This document shows positions 40,301 to 52,300 of a stretch of DNA of 64,000 nucleotides, piece by piece (position 1 is the first letter of the stretch; every line of letters begins with the position of its first letter). Below the pieces are notes generated by a model. That model saw nothing but the letters and a program-made list of their open reading frames with translations, made no database searches and had not been told where the DNA came from. The translations under genes were made by a program, and so were the position numbers. Origin of the DNA: Strongylocentrotus purpuratus (lineage: Eukaryota > Echinodermata > Echinoidea > Camarodonta > Strongylocentrotidae); the NCBI RefSeq assembly GCF_000002235.5, contig NW_022145605.1, positions 36,577,079-36,641,078 on the forward strand, read 5' to 3'.

Positions 40301-43300
40301 GTAAGGTTGTATTTATATGTTTTAGTCTGTTGAGGGGTTTTCCCCTTTTTTTCTTGTTGCACAGTTCCGATGATCAGAACACTTTTCCTGAAATTGACCT
40401 AGCTTGTTTGGTTTCACTTTTTTGATTTTATTCCAAATGTTGTACATGTCTGTTTCTGCTCCGTCTCATTTTCACTCTTTCCTCATTTTATTTTGCTCAT
40501 AAACAAATTCTATCTCCTTTCCCTCCTGTTTAGTTCAGGAGTCCTTTTCCTTCAAATGTATACTGGGTAAACAAAATGTATGAATTTCTTTTTGATCTTA
40601 ATGATTTTCCTTTTTTTGAAAAGATATTCATAGTACCTTTTCCAGGCTAATTTACATGTATGATGTATGCACTTCCAGATTATTAGATTTATTTACAGTT
40701 CAAGTTGCTTCCTTCACCTCTCTGCACAGTCCCAAGTTTGCCAGCTGCCACACATATGATTTCACACAAAACAGTATTGCATTGTGCAACACAGCATTAC
40801 AAAATAACATATTTCCAGTCTTGATTTAATAGTTCCCTGACAACCCTTTTAATAACGCCATGATTAATCTTGCACAGTCAAGTAATCTTTCCCATGTTAA
40901 ATGCAATGTGGCACACAGAGAATATCAGTGTGGCATGTAAAGAGTTGAATGATAAAGTTGTATTCTCTGTATTTGGTAGTGCGCTTTTACGCTTTTACGC
41001 AAGTCTGTATTGGCGAGGGGGATTCAATCAAAATGATTAGGCTCTATTTTGTACCATCTGTGCAAACAGTACAGTGAAAATGGAATGCCCAGTAGATAGC
41101 TAGTACATGTACACTGCATTAGTGCCATTACAAAAATAGACAAATCAATGTGGTTGAGATCCTGATGAGGTCACGGTCTAGAAGGTGGATTCATTCAAAG
41201 CAGCACAATTTTTGCTCATGAAAATACAACCCTGTGTAAATGTGGTTTGATTGTGGAAGAATTAATAAACATTAGATAAATGTTTTTATTGTGTCAAGTT
41301 TACAAGGGAGTTTATTTAGGAAATATTGTTTATTATTATTTGTACAAGGAGTTTTTTTGTTACTGACAAGACAAATAAGTTTGCACAAAAGTACCTGGAT
41401 GATTTTGCAATTTGTTGAAAATGTTAATAGACAATGATCGAGTGCATGTCCATGCTTGGGTGAGAACAAACTGTTTACCGGTAATTTGCAACTCAGTACA
41501 AAAACTTAAGGATATAATAGTGAAAAATGAAGTACTGTTCTATACAATGAATAACAATAAAATTGAACAGCTTTTCTTTTATGGGACATGAAGGTTTACT
41601 GCCTTTGCTTTGAGAATATTTCATATGTTATGCCGACGCGTGAAGTATACTCACACACTCGTGCGATATACCCTAATTCCCCACATTTAACAACAATAAT
41701 AATACATAAATATTCTCTACGGTGGCTGCGGGCTTCAAAGTAAATGCAAAACTGAAACCATTTCAAATGAATAGTGTTTTCCTCTCTTTTTTTCACCTTT
41801 TTTTGAAAGGGTGATAGCTTATTTCTGTTCTTACACTGTTTGTACGTTTTGATGCTGTGAAGGAATTAAACTGAATTGAATAGAATCACTTTAATAGAAT
41901 GGTGGGGTGCCAGGAGTGTCAAGTGTGACAAACATGAGTAATAAGTAATGATAATAATAATAATATTCATTTGTAAAGCGCAATAACTATATGGATATAT
42001 TCTATTGTGCTGCAAGAGCTCGTAAATGCTGTGCTATACATACTATATGAACAAGTGAGTTTTCAGTTTTGATTTAAAATTATCTAGTGATGGGGCTTTC
42101 CTTATTTCTAATGGTAATTTATTCCATAATCTAGGGGCAGCACAGAGAAATGACCGGTCCCTGAGGGTTATTTGGTTTTATATGGAGGTATTTGCAACAT
42201 AAATGTGTCTTGTGTACTACGAAGGTTACGACCATGAGTTTGAGACTTGATATGCAACAATTCAGTAACGTAACTAGGAGTTTGACCATTTAGAGCTTTG
42301 TAGACTATCATTAATATTTTAAATGTAATTCTCTGGCGAATTGGCAACCAGTGTAGTTCCTTTAGAAGTGGGGTTATTCGAGAGAATATTGGGAGGCTGC
42401 AAATTAGTCGTGCACATGTATTTTGGACCCGCTGCAACTTGGAAATATACAAGTATACAAGGATCCACTATAGTTGGTGTTGATGTGTTATTATTATTAT
42501 TATTATTATCTGTAGAATATTTTAGCCATTTATTATCCAGTTTGATACAGCCAGTTTGCTGAGGCTGAGCAATTAATTGATGTCAGTATACACCGATTCG
42601 GGCGACTTCTGGTGGAAGTGCGCCCTCATAAGGTGACGCCATAACTGGGGGGCGTCTGACTGCAGCTAGCTAGCTTACATTGCATTGCAGCGCTCAACGG
42701 GTATGCTATACCTATACCTAACCTTGCCCAGGCCGGCCAGGGTCGCTGCTCCGCTAGCTAGTAACCGCTCTCGAGCTCTCTGTACTGTCAGCTGGATCGG
42801 AGAAGCCCCCCAGTTATAGCGCCGCCACCGGCGGGCAGGTACATAAAACCCCCAAACCGAATCGGTGTATAGAAACATTTGGTTTGTTCTGGTAATTATT
42901 GTTGGGTACTGAATTGAATTTTAATGAAAAACATCCATAATTTGGGTGATTTTTAAACTATTTTATTTGAGTTACATTTCTATTTGGGTTTAGCCAGGTT
43001 GTTAGGGCTCAGTAAAAAGCATTTGGTTACTCTTGGAGTAATTATTGAGTACTGAATTCAATAGATCAAATTTGATTGATAAAGCCTGGTAACAATTAAA
43101 GGCTGGCATTCTATTATAAGATACAAGTGGATATAGTATGAGATTGACAATATATAAACTAGCACTGTGTAATATACATATATATATCATCAATTAGTAT
43201 TGAATTTGGTTTGAGTAAAAACTAGCTTCATTGTGTGACATATAGAGGTAGGGTGATATATCTTCTGAACTGGATTTATATGACTTATCATCATTGAGTT

Positions 43301-46300
43301 TGAGCTTTGAACTTGAAATGTATTATCCAATGACAAACACATAACAATAGGTATAAACACTTATATGCAATAAAAGGAATGGTTAAAAGGGAACCAGAAA
43401 ATAGCATAAATGCTAATCAAGCCTGGTACCCTTGAACATATGAAAACACTGGCTATAGGTAAATATGATAGACAAACATAGATATAATGTTACATATAAA
43501 GCTAATTACAAACAAAACTGTACTCAAATTGTACAGAAGAGAGGTCAAATATCAAATACCTAGAAGTTTATAATGACATTTTACTCATTTAAAAGGCACT
43601 CTATAACTGCTTTCCTGAAGCAAGTTCTAGATGACTCTATCCGCACTGTAAGTGAGAGATCATTCCATAAAGAACTGCCTACATATGAAACTGAAAACTT
43701 TCCTTTGGTTGATCTGACCTTGGGTATATATTCAACTTATTTTTATGCCTCCGTTACGAAGTAGCATTATGTTTTTGGGTTGTCGTCCGTTCGTACATAC
43801 GTACGTCCCGTTCTCGTGATCGTGTTATCTCAAGATTAGATTTTGGGGTCACGAGGTCAACGGTCACAGTGCTCATTATGTATGCACAAATAGCTCGTGA
43901 TCGCGTTATCTCAAAAACCGATTGATGGATTCCTTTCAAACTTAGGTCATGTATGTATCTTGCAGAGCCAATGAATCAATTTTTAGGTCACACAGTCAAA
44001 GGTCACAGGGCTCATTATGTATGCCTAAATAGCTGGTGATCACATCATTAGAACCGATGGACAGATTACCATCAAAGGCAGGACATATACGTATCTTTAA
44101 CTGAGCCAATTAACTGATTAGATTTTAGGGTCATGAGGACAAAGATAAAAGGGTCATACAGGTACCGGTATATGAAAAATAGTTTGTAATCACGATATTC
44201 TGCATGAGAACCTGTTAATGGATTAAAATTAAACTTGAATTTGAAAAATTGCTTCTGTTTTGGTTTGTGTAATCGCTCTATGGCGGAGGCATTATTTTCG
44301 AGTGAAGTTCCATCTAGTTTTAATTGAATTGTAATTGGTTGGAAATGAATCGTTTGGTTTCAAAATTTGATAGTGGATAAATATTCTTTACTTGTGCTTT
44401 AGTAGTTTGGAGCTTGAAGTTTATTTGTTCCATTACATCAAAAGTAATTAAGATTAATACAAGCTAAAGAGTCAATTACCTACTATTGTTTTGAAATTGA
44501 ATGACACTTACAATGTAATACACTTTAGTACATATTACATTTCCTAGTAACCAAGTGAATATATTATATATGTGCCCTTATTATTGGATTCTAATTGATT
44601 TGTTTATTGCAGGATGATAGATCTTTTAGATTGGGAATGTCTTGTTCAACCAGATCTCAAGCTCTCCAAGATCCTCAAAGCTCCAAGGATAGAGGTATGA
44701 AACATCTTCCTCATTGCATATTAGATTGTGGTCTTTTGTGGACAATTCAAATTGCTAACAAATGTAAAAATATAGGGAAAAAACCAAAGCAAACAATAAA
44801 TTTGACAAGTTCTATTCAATTGTTAAGTTTTTCCCTTGAAATTTGTGTCATAATATGCAAAATTGTGATACAATACATAACTTACAATATACAAACAAAT
44901 ATCTAGACCCTTTTATGGCATTGTATTTGACAATAGGCAAAAAATAGGTGTACAAATATGTATCTGAGGGAGAAGATATGACTGCTTGTGTCACACTTTT
45001 TGAAAAGCATATATCCTGATTGAAGATGGGAATTTTATTATTTGTATAGTTACCGGTATTGTAAGAACAAGTTTTATACCTACATGTATGTGGATCTCAT
45101 ATAGATTTGACTCATAACAACAGTTCCAGCAGATTACAAAATACCAGAGATCAAATTACTTGTTTGTAAATACATGCAGTCATTATCACAATTGTTAGTA
45201 ATAGACCTGGTATGCAGCAATCAATGAATGTTTGAATTATGTCTAGAAATCATAAAATATTTATAAAGATGATTTAAAAGAATGTAATAACCAAATTAGA
45301 GATATCTTCTTGGTTATACCTGAGAAGAGTTTATAGGGTGCAGCACAAGTTGAGAAGCTATCGAAGTGTAATATCTTTGGATATGTATGCAGGTCTAATC
45401 ATAAACAAATAGGTCTTATCTCAATCAAATATACCGTCTGTCTAGTGTCTACCTAATCTATTTTTTGTTTGTTCTAGTCAATGTTTAGTGTTTGTGAAGG
45501 ATCAACAATCTAAGGTCTAAATTTTCTGAAGTTTTGTATTGTAGTAAAACCTATCCCAAAATGTTAATTGTTATGTCATTAAAGAATAAGTCAGTTGTCA
45601 TTTGAACTATGTGATATTATTTACTCTGCTTCATTAATACAATACATATCAGGAGATTGTTAAGAGTTAATACATGTAAATGATTGTTAGTTGCATATAT
45701 AGTTTGAAGTCGAGATAAAGTATAAACTTTAAAGATTTGTTTCAGAATTATGAATTTTAAATTGTGCAAAATTAAGGCACATCACTTACAGCATATCCAT
45801 GTATTCCTGTGTCTGATTCAAATGATAGCTCTGTACATCAGTCATATAACACTTCACTTGCTTTCTTTGCCTCTCTGCATGGTTTCTCATTTGCCACATG
45901 TGCAATTGTGCAGTATATTTTACGGTATAAAAGTATGTACTGCACTTTCGTTGCTGAGCGAGGAAAATTGCATTCATGATTTGGGGTTGGTGTCCACTAG
46001 TAGAACAGTACAGGTCAGAAAATATAAGTTTTCACCATGATCATATTGGTTAAAGGGATTCGGTAACAAATTTGTCTCAGAATCTGAAACTAAATCCTGG
46101 ATTTAGCTCATGCTGCAATGATAATTATAAACCTTTAGGTCAGTCAGGAACCCCATGACTTTTACAAGCCGATCGCCTGTCTGATTATCAAGATATTTAT
46201 GATTGGAAATCAAAACCAATATTGCGTTTTCCCAACGGTTTTCATTACTACAGTCTATTGGGGAAAAATTGGATAGTAAAACCAGTCACTCCAAGATTTT

Positions 46301-49300
46301 TAATTTTTAGAGGCACTTCTCGATCATTTTGAAGCGCAATTTTTTAGGGCTTCAATATTACACCATATCACAGACACTGATAACACGTGGGGCAGTGCAT
46401 CTCAGATTTAACATTGTTATAACCCTCGTGTATTGGATCAATGGCCACTATGTGAGATGCATAGTATTAACAAATCATTGTTAAACAATGTACATTGTGG
46501 TACCTTGAGCACATCATTATAACATTTGTTTCATGCTCTATTTTATAACAGGGAGACAAGTTGGAGCTGCTTCAATTTATACTAACAGAAGAGGAGGAAG
46601 AACAAACCAAACGCATGTTACAAAGGGCCAACGAACTAGCTAAGGTGAACATTAGTCAACATACATACACTGGCATACTGTACATGTACAATCAGTAATG
46701 CAGGTCTCATAGAAGACACAGTGGATGATTTAAATCTGTGTTATTTCAACAGCTGATATGAATTATTGTGATAAAGGTTCCAGTCGTGGAACAGACTTCC
46801 AAAGTATAATAGTGATATAATGTGAGACTGTAGACGACTAAAATTTAAAAGAAGGCTGAAACCATACCCACAAGTGTTTTCTCCTGAATATGTTTCAATT
46901 CTTATATTTAAACATATTTCTGGCTTACACCCAGTAAATAAGATTGATTGATCGATCTGTATTGAAAAACAAGTCAGAAAAAAATCTTGGGACCAGCGGG
47001 ACTTGAACCTGCATCTACTGCTTGCCGGGCAGAGACTCTATCACCAGGCCATCACTGGTCTATTGCACAGTCACGATGTTCTAGAAACAAATACCCAAGC
47101 TTTCCTGATTCAGTCGCTGCCCGCCAAGCAGTAGATGCAGGTTCAAGTCCCGCTGGTCCCAAGATTTTTTTCTGACTTGTTTTTCAATACAGATCGATCA
47201 ATCGATCTTATTTACTGGGTGTAAGCCAGAAATATGTTCAAATAATTGAAATTTCTCCCAGGAAGCATTACATTACAAAAAATTATAATATTGTTTACAC
47301 CTTCAGTGTATTTGTTATCGATTTGCTTATTGTTAGTACCCTCTGATTTGATATGTTATGCATTATGCAGATCTATGTATTGTTGGATGTAACGCCATTG
47401 TTGTTATTTTATTATGTTTTATAATTTGTATAATTGGGTACATTGTTTGTAATACCAGGGAGCAACAAAATTCCATTTTTTAGTGGACAATAGATCAATT
47501 CAATTAAATTATAAATGTCTGCATTTATAATGTTATATTTATATTAAAGGGCAATCCAACCTTTGTAGTAACTTCATCTGTAATAAGAAACAAAATAGGA
47601 TAAACAGAATGGCGAAAGTTTGAAATAAATTGGATCATATAGCTCTACTTGCACATACAATACATGGATGCAGTACATACGCATAACTATCACTATGGAT
47701 CCCCTAAATCAACAGTGGATGCATACTTCTTGTACAGTGTAGATTGGTAAATTTTCCTACATTTATGAATACATTTTGAATGGGATATTTTGTAAAAATA
47801 TGCCCTTTTGAGAGGATGCGGTATATAAACAAAATATTGACTGCTGACTTTTTGAGTCAAAAACTATAATAGCTCCACGGTGATCATGAGACTACATTAT
47901 GCTCCTCATCCTTGTCTCATGCAGGGCAAAGTACAGTCTCAAGATCACAGAGGAGCTATAGTTATGTGACTCGAAGCGTCAAAGCAGTCAATATTTGTGT
48001 GTTATGGCCCTAATCTTTGTTGTTCTGTTCACTCTTTCAGTTGGCATTAGAGAAGAATGTTCGTGTGATGGTGGATGCTGAACAGACATACTTCCAGCCA
48101 GCCATCAGTCGACTCACTGTAGAGATGATGAGAAAGTTTAACCGTGACAAACCTGTCATCTACAATACCTACCAGTGCTATCTTAAGGTAAACCCTGCAG
48201 GTTTGATTTGATGAACCAACCCATTCTAAAATGCTCTTATTCAGAGGCGATGCTACAGGAAGAGGGGGGAGGGGTAATGATACCCCACCCCACACCCTCA
48301 CCACTATTCTGTTGGCAATGTAACAAACCTTTGGACAACTTTGTCACCTTGATTTGGGAATGTTGTCTTCAAATTTCCTTTTTTTTTAAATAAATGCAAA
48401 CAACATTTAGGTAAGATATCCATTAACTTCCGACCTATTTCTTTTTTACTTTAAAATTTCTCACTCATGTTCCTATTGTAGGAGTACTTACCATTATAAG
48501 AAATCATTTCATCCAAGTTCTTTAATTCTACTGCCTCTTGTATTGAAATACAGAAAGTAAGTGAAATAAAGAATTTGGGATAATAAAGTTGTTTCTTAAG
48601 GGTAGTATAAAATGTCTCACCCATGTCACCATTTTAAGAGTGACCATTGCAAGAATTCATGCTTCTGTGGAATCCTTTATTCAAGTACCCTTCATTACAT
48701 GTATTACAATTTGAGGACTGTAATATTGGCCTGCTTATGCACGAATGTAATTTGACTTTCCATCAACTTTGAAATATATTCAACAGCATGCCTATAACTG
48801 CCTCAAAGCTGACATGGAGCTGGCTCGCCGGGAAGGTTTTCACTTCGGTGCCAAGCTTGTTCGGGGAGCCTACATGGACCAGGAACGCCAACGTGCTGAG
48901 GACATTGGCTACGATGACCCCATCAATCCAACGTACGAGGACACCAATGAGAGCTACCATAGATGTCTTGATATGTCACTGGATACTATACAGGCCAGAG
49001 GTCAAACCAATATCATGGTGGCAACACATAACTTGGATACAGTGAGGCATGCTGTACAAAGGTATGGTGGTGGTCAGGTTCACTTAGGGGACCAAGCCTA
49101 TGTGGTATTGTGGTGCAAAATTATTGCTGCACTTGTTCAAAATGAACGCTAAAATCAATGGCTTCCATTTACGTACATTTGCTAATTGACCTGATTCAGG
49201 GACTCTTCAACCTTTGCTCTACTAAAAAGTTTGAATACCGGTAACTATTTACCTCCAATGTATGATGTACCCTGGACCAATCCCTGCTCAAACACACAAG

Positions 49301-52300
49301 ACCTATTGAAGCCAATTCTAACATCAACAGCTGTACTAGAGTACCAGCCTATTTCAACCAATCTTGTATAATTATGTATATTAAGTTGAGTCAGGTTACA
49401 TGTATATTACACATGCTCCAGCAAATATTGGTCTGAGCCATTTTCCTGCACTAACCAAACTCTTAACTTCAACCCTGGACCAAACATGATAGGCCTACCA
49501 AACCCTGACTCTAACCTTAACCTTAACCCTAACCTACAACCCAATGTCAACCCTCACCCCACATGTATATCTTTGATGAAATAATCCCAGATGTCGAAGC
49601 TAATTTTGGAGCACTGCAGGCCATGTTGTTTCATTGATATAACAAATATTGCTAAATTATAAATTGGTATTCTGAGAGCTATTTTAAGTTTAGATGACTA
49701 TTAATTGCCATACCAAATTAAAGATGTTGAATGAATGCAGAGAGTTGGCCATATTCTAAGTTCACTCAGGCATATTGTAAGAACTATATCAATATTGCAA
49801 CTTTCCAGTTGCTCTTTTTTATCTAAAAGTAATTTCTATGGACCTTAGAATAATTTAATTTAATTACTATAGAGTTGTATTCTTGTTTGTAAATTCAATT
49901 TGTTTCAGCCCTTACGTTTGCTATTCGGAATGTTTTTATGCCTCCGCCACCGAAGGTGGTGCCGGAGGCATCATGTTTTCGGGTTGTCCGTCCGTACGTC
50001 CGTCCGTCCGTCCGTCCGTCCGTCCGTCCGTCCGTACGTCCGTCCGTCCGTCCGTACGTCCGTCCGTACGTCCGTCCCGTTTGACCGTTATCACAATATC
50101 TCAAGAACCATTTAAGATTTAAACTTAAGACTCGGGAATAGTATTTATCACCATAGGAAGACGATCTGATTAGATTTTGGAGTACGTAGGTCAAAGGTCA
50201 CAGGTCACAGAGGTCAACTTATGAAATTCCTTGTATTGAGTTTGTTAGCGCGATATCTCAAGAACCATTTGAGATTTAAACTTCAAACTTAAGGATAGTA
50301 TGTATCACCATAGGAAGACGATCTGATTAGATTTTAGAGCACGTAGGTCAAAGGTCAAGGGTCACAGAGGTCAACTTATGAAATTCCATACATTGAGATT
50401 GTTATCATGATATCTCAAGAACCACTGGAGATTTAAACTTCAAACTTGGTGATAGTGTGTATCACTATAGGAAAACAATCTGATTACATTTTGGAGCACG
50501 TAGGTCAAAGGTCAAGGGTCATAGAGGTCAACTTATGAAATTCCATACATTGAGATTGTTATCATATCTCAAGAACCACTGGAGATGTAAAAACTTCAAA
50601 CTTAAGGATAGTATGTATCACCATAGGAAGACGATCTGATTAGATTTTAGAGCACGTAGGTCAAAGGTCAAGGGTCACAGAGGTCAACTTATGAAATTCC
50701 ATACATTGAGATTGTTATCATAATATCTCAAGAACCACTGGAGATTTAAACTTCAAACTTAATGATAGTGTGTATCACCATAAGAAGACAATCTGATTAG
50801 ATTTTGGAGCACGTAGGTCAAAGGTCAAAGGCCACAGCGCACATTATGAATGCAAAAACAGCTTGTGATCGCGTTATCTCAAGAACCGATTGATGGATTC
50901 ATGCCAAAATTAGGTCATGTTTGTTACTTGCAGAGCCAATGAACTGAGTAGATTCTTGGTTCATAAGGTCAAAGGTCAAAGGTCATGGGCCCATTATGTA
51001 TGCAAAAATATGCTTGTGAACGCATTCTCATTAGAACTGACAGATGGATTACTATTTAACTCAGAACATCTTGCAGAGCCAATGAACTGAGTAGATTTTA
51101 TGGTCATGAGGTCAAAGATCAAAGGGTCATATATGTATATGAGAAATTGCTTGTAATCACAATATTCTGAGAACCTGTCAATGGATTACCATTGAACGTG
51201 AATTCAATTTTTTTTTTCTGTTTTGGTTTGTAAAATTGCTCTATAACGGAGGCATCATTTTCGACTGCGCGCAGTCGAATTCCATCTAGTTTTTATCAAT
51301 AATCCAGATCTATTTTTTTTTAATACAAAGACAATCTTGTGATTGTGTTATATTATCTTTAAGGAATTTGTTCCACTCTGTATCTTATGCATCAGCTAAC
51401 ACTTCCCAAGATATTGAATTGTTTGATTAATTTTATTATTGTCAGGATGGAGGAGCTTGGCATTGGTCCTAAAGATAGATTGGTCTACTTCGGTCAACTC
51501 CTAGGAATGTGTGACCAGGTCTCCTTTCCTCTTGGTAAGTTTCAGAGCATTCAGAATCTTATTCAAATAAAACTTATAAAGCCACAAACTAAATTTACAG
51601 AGTCAGCAGTTCATATAAACAAATTGGCATCACATGTATTTCTTGTAATGCTGCACCATTTCAACAGAAAATGATTGATCCAGAATAAAGATGAGTGACT
51701 AGAAATTATATTGAAGGAAAAAAATGCCAGTTTTAAGTGAAATACATTTATTTCCAATTTTCCCTTTGATATTATTTTGTAGATTTTGGAGCTTATTTTC
51801 ATTGTCAAATATGTAGCATCTAACAACATTTTGTTATCATAATGCAACAAAAACGGACAGAATGTTTATCTGTGGGTTATTAAAAAACCACAACAATAAT
51901 TAGAAATTAATAGTATGAAGTAGATGGTACTGCATTGTCGGTTCTCTGAGGCTCTTCAAGAAATTCTTGTGAAGAGATGCCAATTGATCTGTCGTGTTGT
52001 GTTCAAGAATGAAGAGTGAATGAGATAACAATTTACCGATTAACCCCCGAAGAAAGAGATGAAGAAAAAAAGAAAAAGAAATGAAGAGAATAAATTCTAT
52101 ATCTTGAGAAGACTTGAGTCATCCGCTTAAATTTTATGAGACATTACTGTTCTATCATGGGTCCCGACATTGAAAGGGCACCAGCATCTGGGGGGAGGGC
52201 GACGAGACTGGCCAAAATACGGTTTAAAAAAAAAGAATGTTTACCTATTTTAAACAAAAAATGAAAATGCCCAACCCCCACCAACTGAGAGAAATAATTG

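Larger units (their letters stand above)
49934..51292 (+). mobile_element. Helitron/Helentron-like non-autonomous element with tandem repeats
   Basis: 5' end: perfect stem tgcctccgccacc-gaa-ggtggtgccggaggca. Next comes a (CCGT)n microsatellite (49988-50080) and five tandem units of 156-157 bp (DR1 words at 50188, 50345, 50502, 50658, 50815), then further diverged units. 3' end: hairpin CGACTGCGCGCAGTCG followed 8 bases later by CTAG and T. This matches the DINE-1/HINE layout. No Rep-helicase. Lies in PRODH intron 10. Confidence 0.75.

Noticed and set aside
46987..47175. 62-codon frame [16 protein letters not shown]...
   Set aside because: Lies across the tRNA-like foldback element; a repeat translation, not a gene.
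49500..49560. Telomere-like ccttaaccctaacc words
   Set aside because: Only one or two imperfect units inside unique sequence; not an interstitial telomeric array.
49883..50194. Frames rich in PSVRPSVR and GRTDGRTD
   Set aside because: Translation of the (CCGT)n microsatellite.
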